From an uncultured Pelagibacteraceae bacterium (lineage in GTDB: Bacteria; Pseudomonadota; Alphaproteobacteria; Pelagibacterales; Pelagibacteraceae): a DNA stretch of 45,010 bases. A program made the translations under genes and the position numbers. Below the pieces are notes generated by a model. It did no database searches, was not told where the DNA came from, and was given only the letters and a program-made list of their open reading frames with translations. Positions 10,048 to 17,874 of the stretch are shown one piece after another (position 1 is the first letter of the stretch; the number at the start of each line of letters is the position of its first letter). The stretch spans positions 1-45,010 of the forward strand of contig CACASB010000005.1 of assembly GCA_902535155.1 (NCBI GenBank), in the 5' to 3' direction.

Positions 10048-10048
10048 A

Positions 10049-10960
10049 ATGAAAAAAAAAATTTTGATCCTAGGTGGTGGTTACTCTAAGGAACGCTCCA
10101 TAAGCCTTAAATCTGCGAAAGCAGTAATGAAATCCTTAAAAAGTTTACACAAAGTAAAGTTGTGTGACCCGTCTAATAATTTTTTTAAAACAATTGAAAA
10201 TTTTAAGCCTGATGTAATTTTTAATGCTTTACATGGTAGATTTGGTGAAGATGGCTATATCCAAACAATTTTAGAGACCCTGAATATTAAATATACCCAT
10301 TCAGGTGTAATTTCTTCAATGATGGCAATGGACAAGGATATATCAAAAAAAATTTTTAAAAGAAATAAGATACTTACACCTAATTATATTAAAATCAAAA
10401 ATGATCATAAAAAAATTAATCATGAGAAAATTAAGATTTATTTAAATTATCCAGTTGTAGTTAAACCAGTTAACGAAGGCTCTAGCTTAGATGTTTTTAT
10501 ATGTAAAAATAGATTGTCACTATCAACGTGTCTAAAAAAAATGAAAAATTACAAAGAAATTCTCATAGAAAAATTTATACCTGGAAGAGAAATACAAGTA
10601 GCAATAATGGACAATAAAATATTAGGGGCTATAGAACTTAAACCAAAAAGACAATTTTATGATTACAAAGCAAAGTATAATTCTAATGCAAAAACTGAAC
10701 ATATAATTCCAGTTAAACTAAGCAAAAAAAAAAATAAAAAAATTAATAAAATTGCTATGAAAGCTCATAAGTTGCTAAAATGCAGAGGTATAACTAGATC
10801 TGATTTCAAGTTTTATAATGGAAAATTTTATTTATTGGAGCTCAATACTCAGCCCGGAATGACCGATTTATCTTTAGTACCAGAAATTGCTGCTTACAGA
10901 GGTATAAATTTTAGATCATTAATCAGTTGGATTATAAAAGATGCATCTAAAAAAAGGTAA
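10049..10960 (+). CDS. ddl: D-alanine:D-alanine ligase
   Basis: This ATP-grasp enzyme makes the D-Ala-D-Ala dipeptide used by the MurF half of the fusion upstream. The G-G-x-S-x-E-R-x-I-S-L box near the start, the L-H-G-R-F-G-E-D-G segment, V-V-K-P-V-N-E-G-S-S-L and the late L-E-L-N-T-Q-P-G-M-T magnesium/ATP motif are all visible. I choose the ATG at 10049, one base after the murB stop, giving 303 residues. A TTG four codons earlier is in frame but lies inside murB. The 3' end overlaps ftsQ by 20 bases. Confidence 0.95.
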   Translation: MKKKILILGGGYSKERSISLKSAKAVMKSLKSLHKVKLCDPSNNFFKTIENFKPDVIFNALHGRFGEDGYIQTILETLNIKYTHSGVISSMMAMDKDISKKIFKRNKILTPNYIKIKNDHKKINHEKIKIYLNYPVVVKPVNEGSSLDVFICKNRLSLSTCLKKMKNYKEILIEKFIPGREIQVAIMDNKILGAIELKPKRQFYDYKAKYNSNAKTEHIIPVKLSKKKNKKINKIAMKAHKLLKCRGITRSDFKFYNGKFYLLELNTQPGMTDLSLVPEIAAYRGINFRSLISWIIKDASKKR

Positions 10961-11615
10961 AAAATTTAAGTTTTTTTTTTATATTTTGTTAATAATTTTT
11001 TTGACATCTACAAATAATTATAATTTTAAAATTAGTGATCCTTTTTACATTAAATATATTTATATAAATGGATTTTCTGAAAAAAAAAATAATTTAATTA
11101 AAGATGAAATCAAAGAAGTTTTAAAACAAAATATTTTTTTAATAAATCAAGGTTATTTTGCAAAACTTTTTGAGAGGAATGATATAAAATATTTAGATGT
11201 AAAAAAAAAATACCCCAACAAATTAATAATAGATATTGTTCCTGCGAAACCAATTTGTATAATTCTGGTTGAAAATAACAAAATTTTTCTAGGTGACAAT
11301 GGAAAAAAACTGGATAATGAATATGAAGGTTTTAATTTACCAACAGTAACAGGCTCTACTGATATAAGTAGTATTTTTGATGTAGTAAATTTATTAAGTC
11401 TGTCAAAGTTAGATTATTTATCAATTTATAAAATCATTTTTTTTAAAAGTGGTAGATTTGATATAATTTTAGATAATGAAGTTATTATAAAATTTCCAAT
11501 CAAATATGATATAAAGACAATGAACTATATTAGCAATCTATTAAATGAAAAAAAATTTGCAAATTCTAAAATTATTGATTTAAGAATTAAAAATAGAATA
11601 ATCAAATATGAGTAA
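10941..11615 (+). CDS. ftsQ: Divisome protein FtsQ (short form)
   Basis: FtsQ links early and late divisome proteins from a single inner-membrane anchor. Here a basic N-terminus is followed by one hydrophobic helix (about 11-24). Next comes a region resembling a POTRA domain (about 35-105: Y-I-N-G-F with a following amphipathic helix and the Y-P-N-K-L-I-I-D-I strand), then an FtsQ/DivIB-type beta domain to about 224. The amino-acid sequence is divergent, so the call relies on architecture plus position between ddl and the ftsA-like gene. At 224 residues it is shorter than many FtsQ proteins of this class, mainly through a short cytoplasmic N-tail. It overlaps both neighbours. Confidence 0.85.
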   Translation: MHLKKGKKFKFFFYILLIIFLTSTNNYNFKISDPFYIKYIYINGFSEKKNNLIKDEIKEVLKQNIFLINQGYFAKLFERNDIKYLDVKKKYPNKLIIDIVPAKPICIILVENNKIFLGDNGKKLDNEYEGFNLPTVTGSTDISSIFDVVNLLSLSKLDYLSIYKIIFFKSGRFDIILDNEVIIKFPIKYDIKTMNYISNLLNEKKFANSKIIDLRIKNRIIKYE

Positions 11616-12318
11616 CTTAAAAAACGGAGTTTTTTTTTTTGGAATTTCAGATGATAAAATTTATATATGTTTTTTTGAGAAAGGAAAAAATGAATACAAA
11701 AGTGAAATTAATTTTGAAATTCCTGATAGTTTAAATAGCAAACTAAATTTTAAAATTATAATTAATTTACTTAAAAACAATATAAGAAAATTAGAAAAAA
11801 AATTAGGTCTATTTTTAAATATTGGAAATATATCAATTAAATCTAATTCATATCAAAGTATACAATTTAGTATTAAAAATATTTTTGATGAAAAAAAACT
11901 TAACAAAAAAGTTATAACTGATATTGTACGTACAGGAATCTATCAATTTCAAAACCAAGAAAAAAATTTGTCTATAATACATATTATAATTAACAAATAT
12001 GTTATTGATGACAATGTGTATAAGTTTTATCCCAACGATATGAAATTTAAAAAAATTGTTTTAGAATTAGAGTTTATTTGTTTGGATAAAAACCTCGTTA
12101 ATAAAGTAAAAAATTTGTTTAATGAATGTAAAATTCAGATAAATAAGATTGTATCCTATGAATATGCAAAAAATTTTTTAGTAAATATCAAAGATGATAC
12201 GATGTGTGTATCTGCTAATAAAGTCTTGAATGGAGCGAATCGATCAGAAGTATATCTAGATGAAAGCCCCCAAAGAAAAACAAGTATATTCAACAGTATA
12301 TTTAATTTTTTTGATTAA
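11608..12318 (+). CDS. ftsA: Reduced FtsA-like protein lacking the nucleotide-binding half
   Basis: Position after ftsQ and partial similarity identify this as a remnant or minimal FtsA. Residues from about 85 to 185 follow FtsA closely: a helix resembling the T-D-I-V-R segment, then I-I-H-I-I-I-N-K-Y-V-I-D-D, the L-E-L-E-F strand and the following helix, which together are the 1C/SHS2 interaction domain. Full FtsA proteins are about 400 residues and continue with an actin-like ATP-binding domain 2. Here only about 45 residues follow, ending in a short hydrophobic/aromatic tail (T-S-I-F-N-S-I-F-N-F-F-D) that could be the C-terminal membrane-targeting helix. The N-terminal phosphate loop is also altered: F-G-I-S-D-D replaces the usual G-x-D-x-G-T-S. 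There is no frameshift signature, since the next gene starts 66 bases on. The frame overlaps ftsQ by 8 bases, suggesting it is translated. Confidence 0.75.
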   Translation: MSNLKNGVFFFGISDDKIYICFFEKGKNEYKSEINFEIPDSLNSKLNFKIIINLLKNNIRKLEKKLGLFLNIGNISIKSNSYQSIQFSIKNIFDEKKLNKKVITDIVRTGIYQFQNQEKNLSIIHIIINKYVIDDNVYKFYPNDMKFKKIVLELEFICLDKNLVNKVKNLFNECKIQINKIVSYEYAKNFLVNIKDDTMCVSANKVLNGANRSEVYLDESPQRKTSIFNSIFNFFD

Positions 12319-12355
12319 ATATTGTATTCTTTCGTAATATTACTTGTTTTTAACT

Positions 12356-12361
12356 TATAAT
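12356..12361 (+). promoter_or_regulatory. Candidate -10 box before lpxC
   Basis: A perfect TATAAT lies 23 bases before the lpxC ATG in the only sizeable gap (66 bases) of the first operon. No convincing -35 is present at 16-18 bases upstream, so the promoter is a suggestion from composition and position only. Confidence 0.3.
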
Positions 12362-12384
12362 ACCTATCAATTATAAATCTCTTA

Positions 12385-13305
12385 ATGTCAGTGTTAAATC
12401 AAAAAACTATTAAAAAATCTCTAGAATTTAAAGGAATAGGTTTGCACTCTGGTAAAGAAGTTGCGATGACACTTTTTCCAGCTCCGCCTAATGCAGGTAT
12501 AATATTTAAAAGATCTGATTTAAAAAATAATAATTTAATTTTTCCAAGCGTATTTAATGTTTCAAGCGCATCTTACTGCACAAAGTTAACAAATGAGAGT
12601 GGAGTAAGTGTTTCAACTGTTGAGCACCTTATGGCTGCTCTCTGTGGATTAGGAATTGACAATCTTTTGATAGATTTAAATTCAGAGGAGCTACCAATAA
12701 TGGATGGGTCTGCAAAAAATTTCGTAGAACTCATTGAAAAGGTAGGTTTTAAAATTAGTGACCAACCTATAAGAATTATCAAAATTGATAAAAAAATAAC
12801 TTACAAAGATAATGAAAAATTTATTATTTTTGAGCCAAACAAAATTACTTTGGAAATTGATTTTGAAATAAAATACAGACAAAATTCAATTCTAAACCAA
12901 AGAAATAAAAAAAATATATATATGGATGATTTAAAAGATATGTTTTACTCTAGAACATTTTGTTTATTTGAAGATGTTGAGAAGTTAAAAAAGTTGGGTT
13001 TAGCTCAAGGTGGTAGTTTGGATAATGCAATTGTTTTAAAAGGTAATGAAATACTAAATACTGAAAAATTAAGAAATGCTAATGAGTTTGTTAATCATAA
13101 AATTTTAGACTGTCTTGGAGACATATATCTTGCTGGTCACAGAATGGTTGGAAAAATTACATCAAGCCAAGGTGGCCATAATGTCACAAACCAAGGCCTT
13201 AGAGAATTGTTAAGCAATAATGAGAATTTTTCAATAATCGAATTAAAAGAAAAAAATATACCACATTCTTTTTTAGTAAGAAATTCTTTAAAATCTTCAG
13301 CATAA
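12385..13305 (+). CDS. lpxC: UDP-3-O-acyl-GlcNAc deacetylase LpxC
   Basis: LpxC is the zinc-dependent committed step of lipid A synthesis in the cytoplasm, so the organism makes an LPS-type outer membrane. The 306-residue protein has the two repeated LpxC folds. Zinc ligands are recognisable as H81 (in T-V-E-H-L-M-A-A), H238 and D242 (in N-H-K-I-L-D), and H265 (in G-G-H-N) is the general acid/base candidate. The L-P-I-M-D-G-S-A box is at 103-110. In alphaproteobacteria lpxC usually follows ftsZ; here it follows the reduced ftsA. Confidence 0.97.
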   Translation: MSVLNQKTIKKSLEFKGIGLHSGKEVAMTLFPAPPNAGIIFKRSDLKNNNLIFPSVFNVSSASYCTKLTNESGVSVSTVEHLMAALCGLGIDNLLIDLNSEELPIMDGSAKNFVELIEKVGFKISDQPIRIIKIDKKITYKDNEKFIIFEPNKITLEIDFEIKYRQNSILNQRNKKNIYMDDLKDMFYSRTFCLFEDVEKLKKLGLAQGGSLDNAIVLKGNEILNTEKLRNANEFVNHKILDCLGDIYLAGHRMVGKITSSQGGHNVTNQGLRELLSNNENFSIIELKEKNIPHSFLVRNSLKSSA

Positions 13306-13344
13306 ATATTTAAGCTTTCTAATTTATCTGTTAATAATTTATAA

Positions 13345-14175
13345 ATGAAAATTATAAATAATTTATTTCGATTAATAATTATACTTTTACTAATATCTTG
13401 TTCAAAACAAGAAAAAGTGTCTATTGTAAAAGAAAAAAATATAGAAACACAAATGATTGAAGCATTTAAACAGGGTTATGAAGAATTAGAAAATGGAGAT
13501 GTATTATTTGCTGCAAAAAAATTTAATGAGGCAGAACTTTTATATCCTCAATCTGATTGGGCACCTAGAGCGGCATTAATGGCGGCTTATTCTTATTATT
13601 CACAAGACTACTATTACGATGCAGAGTATGAATTAAAAAGGTTTTTGAAGATTTATCCTAACCAGCCTAACATTTCTTACGCACACTACTTATTAGGAAT
13701 GGTATACTATGAGAAGATCGTTGATGAAAAAAAAGATTTAGAGCCGCTGTTGATGGCAGAAAAAAAATTTAAGTTCGTTGAAAAAAATTATCCAAATTCA
13801 GATTTTGCTTTAGACGCATCTTATAAATTAGATTTGATTCAAGATTATCTTGCATCAAAAGAAATGTATATTGGTATTCATTATATTAAAAAAAAAAAAT
13901 GGATTGCAGCTATCAATCGTTTTAAAAACGTTGTGAATAATTATCAAGAAACTGCGTTTATAGATGAGGCTTTACATAGATTAGTTGAACTTCATTATAA
14001 AATTGGTTTAATTGATGAGTCTAAGAAATACGCTTCATTATTAGGATATAATTATAAGTCAAGTGAATGGTATACAAAAAGTTATAAAATATTTAATGAA
14101 AATTATAAGTCAAATATAGAGATCAAGAAGGAAAAAGAGGGTATTTTCAAAAAATTTAAAAGACTTCTCTATTAA
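13345..14175 (+). CDS. bamD: Outer-membrane assembly lipoprotein BamD
   Basis: BamD (ComL/YfiO) is the essential lipoprotein of the BAM complex that inserts barrel proteins into the outer membrane. The N-terminus is a lipoprotein signal: a basic start, a hydrophobic core and the lipobox L-I-S-C with C19 as the lipidated residue. The rest is helical TPR-like repeats, including the family segment G-D-x-x-x-A-A-K-K-F-N-E-A-E-x-L-Y-P and the later Y-A-H-Y-L-L-G-M-x-Y-Y repeat. Length (276) is typical. It sits between lpxC and ligA; recN, often found between bamD and ligA in alphaproteobacteria, is absent here. Confidence 0.93.
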   Translation: MKIINNLFRLIIILLLISCSKQEKVSIVKEKNIETQMIEAFKQGYEELENGDVLFAAKKFNEAELLYPQSDWAPRAALMAAYSYYSQDYYYDAEYELKRFLKIYPNQPNISYAHYLLGMVYYEKIVDEKKDLEPLLMAEKKFKFVEKNYPNSDFALDASYKLDLIQDYLASKEMYIGIHYIKKKKWIAAINRFKNVVNNYQETAFIDEALHRLVELHYKIGLIDESKKYASLLGYNYKSSEWYTKSYKIFNENYKSNIEIKKEKEGIFKKFKRLLY

Positions 14176-14178
14176 TAA

Positions 14179-16200
14179 ATGAGCAATACATTATTATTAG
14201 ACTATAAAAAAAAAATAAATTTATTAGAAAAGTACAACAAATTTTATTATCAAAATCAGAGTCCATTAGTATCTGATAAAGAATATGATGAATTAAAAAA
14301 TGAAATCTTACAGTTAGAAAAAAAACATAATTTTAGCAATTTAAAATCACCAAGTATTAAAGTCGGATACAAACCATCAAAAAAATATGAAAAGTTTAAA
14401 CACAAAGTTAAGATGTTGTCATTATCAAATGCTTTCAATAAAGAAGACTTAATTAATTTTCAAAAAAAGAATATTAATTTTTTAACTTTAAATAAAAATT
14501 ACGAATTTGAATATAGTGTCGAACCTAAAATTGATGGTATCTCAGCATCACTTAGTTATAAAAATGGTAAATTGGTTAAAGGCCTTTCAAGGGGTGACGG
14601 TGAAGAAGGAGAAGATATAACTGCTAATTTAAAAACTATTAAAGATATACCTTTAAAAATTTCTTACACAGATTTTCCGGAAGAGATAGATATAAGAGGT
14701 GAGGTTTTTATAGAAACTAGTGATTTTAAAAAAATAGAAAAGGATTTTGCAAACCCCAGAAATGCAGCATCCGGGTCACTAAGACAAAAAGATCCAAGAA
14801 AAACAGAATTAATTCCTCTTAAATTTATTGCTTACACTTTTGGTTTTAGTTCAAGAATGAAAGTTGACAAACAAAGTGATTTTATAAAAAATCTAAATAA
14901 ATGGGGGTTCAAAACATCTGAATTAAACAAAACAATTAAAGGTATTGATAATTTAGTAATATATCATTCTGAAATAGAAAAAAAAAGATTTAGTTTGAAT
15001 TATGATATTGATGGTATTGTTTATAAAGTTAATGACTTTAGTCTACAAAAAAGATTAGGTCTTATGGCTACAGCACCTAGATGGGCCGTAGCCCATAAAT
15101 TTTCTGCAAATTATTCAATCACTAAAATAATAGACATTGATATTCAGGTTGGAAGAACCGGTGCTTTAACGCCAGTTGCGAAAGTCAAACCTGTGAACAT
15201 AGGTGGTGTAATGGTTTCTAATGCAACATTACATAATGAAGATGAAATAATTAGAAAAGATATTAGGATTGGTGATACTGTTAAAATTGAAAGAGCCGGG
15301 GATGTTATTCCTCACGTTATTTCAGTAGATAAAAATTTAAGAAACTCAAATATAAAAAAATTTATATTTCCAAAAAAATGCCCTTGTGGTTATGACACCA
15401 TAAAAGAATTTAATAAAATAACAAAAAAAATTGATGCAGTTAGAAGATGCCCAGATATAGGCTTTGATTGTAATAGAATAGCTAAAGAAAAACTTAAACA
15501 TTTTGTATCGAAAGATGCATTAAATATAGAAGGGCTTGGAAAAAAAGTTATTGAAAAATTTTGGGATTTAAAATTTATAAAATTTCCATATGATATATTT
15601 TTTTTAAACTTTCAAACAATTTCTAAATTAGAAGGGTGGGGTTCTCAATCAACAGAAAATCTTAAGAATTCTATTAATAAATCAAAAAAATTAAAGTTAG
15701 ACAGATTCATTTATTCTCTTGGTATTAGACATATAGGCCAGGAAAATGCAAAGTTAATCTCTGAATTTTTAGGTGACTATTCTAATTTTATTAAATTAAA
15801 AGACCAAAAAAATATTGATGATTTATCAAATATTGATGGCATTGGTGATACACAAATTTCATCTTTAAAAAATTTCTTTAAAAATAAAGTAAACCTAAAA
15901 GTTGTTTCATCTTTAGGCAAAATTTTTATTTTTGAAAAGAGTATTATAAAAAAAACGAAAGGGGTATTTTCAAATAAAATTTTAATGTTTACTGGAAAAT
16001 TAAATAATATTAGTAGAGCTGAAGCTAAATCAATTGTTGAAAATAATGGGGGAAAAATTGTTAGCAATGTGTCAAAAAAACTGGATTATTTAGTTGCTGG
16101 TGATAAACCGACATCAAGAAAAGTTCAAATGGCAAACGATTTAAATGTCAAAATACTAAACCAAACAGATTTTGAAAAAATTTCAAAATTGGGACAATAA
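14179..16200 (+). CDS. ligA: NAD-dependent DNA ligase LigA
   Basis: LigA seals nicks in replication and repair using NAD. Domains in order are: Ia with the Y-x-x-x-x-S-P-x-x-S-D-x-E-Y NAD region (about 1-65), adenylation domain with the AMP-accepting lysine K117 in K-I-D-G, OB fold (about 315-395), a four-cysteine zinc module (about 400-430), helix-hairpin-helix repeats (about 470-570) and a C-terminal BRCT domain (about 590-673). The zinc module is slightly atypical, with its first pair spaced C-P-C rather than C-x2-C. Length 673 is normal. The end overlaps the convergent aminopeptidase gene by 18 bases. Confidence 0.97.
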   Translation: MSNTLLLDYKKKINLLEKYNKFYYQNQSPLVSDKEYDELKNEILQLEKKHNFSNLKSPSIKVGYKPSKKYEKFKHKVKMLSLSNAFNKEDLINFQKKNINFLTLNKNYEFEYSVEPKIDGISASLSYKNGKLVKGLSRGDGEEGEDITANLKTIKDIPLKISYTDFPEEIDIRGEVFIETSDFKKIEKDFANPRNAASGSLRQKDPRKTELIPLKFIAYTFGFSSRMKVDKQSDFIKNLNKWGFKTSELNKTIKGIDNLVIYHSEIEKKRFSLNYDIDGIVYKVNDFSLQKRLGLMATAPRWAVAHKFSANYSITKIIDIDIQVGRTGALTPVAKVKPVNIGGVMVSNATLHNEDEIIRKDIRIGDTVKIERAGDVIPHVISVDKNLRNSNIKKFIFPKKCPCGYDTIKEFNKITKKIDAVRRCPDIGFDCNRIAKEKLKHFVSKDALNIEGLGKKVIEKFWDLKFIKFPYDIFFLNFQTISKLEGWGSQSTENLKNSINKSKKLKLDRFIYSLGIRHIGQENAKLISEFLGDYSNFIKLKDQKNIDDLSNIDGIGDTQISSLKNFFKNKVNLKVVSSLGKIFIFEKSIIKKTKGVFSNKILMFTGKLNNISRAEAKSIVENNGGKIVSNVSKKLDYLVAGDKPTSRKVQMANDLNVKILNQTDFEKISKLGQ

Positions 16201-17874
16201 CCAAAATTTTTCTTCATAAGTTAAGTAGTTCTCAACATTTGAGTAAATTTCTAAATTATAATTAATTAAATAATTTTTTTCTTTTTTAGTAAGAAGTTCA
16301 AAATTTATCAATTCTTTATCGAAAGGAACAACTGTTAAATTTTTGAAATAAATTTTATTTTTAATTTTTTTTACATAAATCATATTTTCTAACCTAATAC
16401 CAAATTTATCTTTTTGATAAAATCCTGGTTCGTTGCTCATTACCTGACCAGGTTGCAGCATTATTTTGTAACCTTTAGAGATTGCGATAGGTCCTTCATG
16501 TACATTAAGGAAATAACCAACACCATGTCCTGTGCCGTGAGGATAGTCTAAACCTTTTTTTTTTAAAAATTTTCTAGCTAGGGCGTCTAACAAATGTGCA
16601 CTTGTTAATTTATTTAAATTCGCATTAGCAACAGCAATGTGACCCTTTAAAACATATGTAAAAATATCTTTAATTCTATTTGATTGTTTACCAAAACCTA
16701 TTGTTCTTGTAATATCAGTTGTTCCATATTTATATTGACCACCTGAGTCACATAAAAAAATATCGTTTTTTTTTATCATTCTATTGGAGTTTTGATTGGC
16801 TCTATAATGAATAATCGCACCATTTGGTCCTGAAGCAGCAATTGTATTGAAGCTTGGAAATAAATATTTTTTACTTCTTTTCCTGAAAAAATTTAATTTT
16901 TTTTCAGCTTCTAATTCTGAAATATTTCTTTTTAAATTTTTAATCCAGAACAAAAACTTTATTACTGCAACACCATCTAAAATATGTGATTTAATTAAAT
17001 TTTTAATCTCTATATCATTTTTAATGGACTTCAAATTATAGATAGGATCATTTTCATTCGATATATTAATCTTCTTTTTTATTATGTTTTCATAAGCCAA
17101 AGAACAACTTAATCGATCCAGAACGATCTTTTTAGAACCAAGTTCCTTTAAAAAAATATTTATGTTACTTTCTTTAATGACTTTTATTTTTTTTAAATTA
17201 TAGTTTGAAAATAAATGTTGTATTTTTGATTTATTTGCAAATAAAAACATCTTACCGCTTTTTTTTAAAATCATCCTACAATTAGGAATTGGACTGTATG
17301 GATTATCTCTACCTCTTAGATTCAACAACCAAGCAACATTTTCAGGCGCAGTAACAAAAAGACAGTCTGATTTGTCTCTATGAAGGAATTTTAAAACTTT
17401 ACTAATTTTAGATTTGGAATTTTCTCCTGAGATATTATTCTCTATAAAATAAAATTTTTGATTAATTTTTTTTTGCACATTTTTAATTAATAAATCACTA
17501 TAGATTGGCACAAGCACAAAGTAATTTTTGAAATATCTTCTTAAACTTAACCTTGTAAAATAATAGGGATTATAACCTATTTTGATTTTGTGTTTTAAAA
17601 CTTTCCACGGTAGTTTTTTGTGAATTTTAACAATATTAAAGTTCTTACCTGACTGAGATTTAGCTTGTGTTGTATATCTTCCATCAACAAACAAATAATT
17701 TTTATCTTTTAATATTATAGCTAATCCTGCAGATCCATCAAAATTAGATATAAAATTTAGTCTGTCGGGTGACGAATACTCATTAAAATACTCATCGTTT
17801 TTAGGAACAGCATACCCGTCTATATCAAATTTAATAAATTCGTGTCTTAGCTTCCTAATTTTATTAGAAATCAT
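16183..17874 (-). CDS. pepP: Xaa-Pro aminopeptidase, M24 family (three-domain form)
   Basis: This is a metal-dependent aminopeptidase that removes N-terminal residues preceding proline. The C-terminal pita-bread domain shows the M24 metal ligands in order: the first D in C-D-S-G-G, the second in T-T-D-I-T-R-T, H in H-G-T-G-H-G-V-G, E in S-N-E-P-G-F-Y and E in R-L-E-N-M. Two creatinase-like N-terminal domains precede it, giving 563 residues as in the longer three-domain aminopeptidases. I start at the ATG overlapping the helicase stop by four bases (ATGA); an in-frame TTG nine codons upstream lies within the helicase gene. The symbol is approximate because pepP is also used for shorter relatives. 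Confidence 0.9.
   Translation of the reverse strand: MISNKIRKLRHEFIKFDIDGYAVPKNDEYFNEYSSPDRLNFISNFDGSAGLAIILKDKNYLFVDGRYTTQAKSQSGKNFNIVKIHKKLPWKVLKHKIKIGYNPYYFTRLSLRRYFKNYFVLVPIYSDLLIKNVQKKINQKFYFIENNISGENSKSKISKVLKFLHRDKSDCLFVTAPENVAWLLNLRGRDNPYSPIPNCRMILKKSGKMFLFANKSKIQHLFSNYNLKKIKVIKESNINIFLKELGSKKIVLDRLSCSLAYENIIKKKINISNENDPIYNLKSIKNDIEIKNLIKSHILDGVAVIKFLFWIKNLKRNISELEAEKKLNFFRKRSKKYLFPSFNTIAASGPNGAIIHYRANQNSNRMIKKNDIFLCDSGGQYKYGTTDITRTIGFGKQSNRIKDIFTYVLKGHIAVANANLNKLTSAHLLDALARKFLKKKGLDYPHGTGHGVGYFLNVHEGPIAISKGYKIMLQPGQVMSNEPGFYQKDKFGIRLENMIYVKKIKNKIYFKNLTVVPFDKELINFELLTKKEKNYLINYNLEIYSNVENYLTYEEKFWLLSQF

Noticed and set aside
10037..10048. TTG start for ddl four codons upstream
   Set aside because: It lies inside murB, while an ATG follows the murB stop and gives the usual ATP-grasp N-terminus.
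11608..12384. Frameshift explanation for the short ftsA
   Set aside because: Only 66 bases follow before lpxC, so the missing half cannot be present in another frame.
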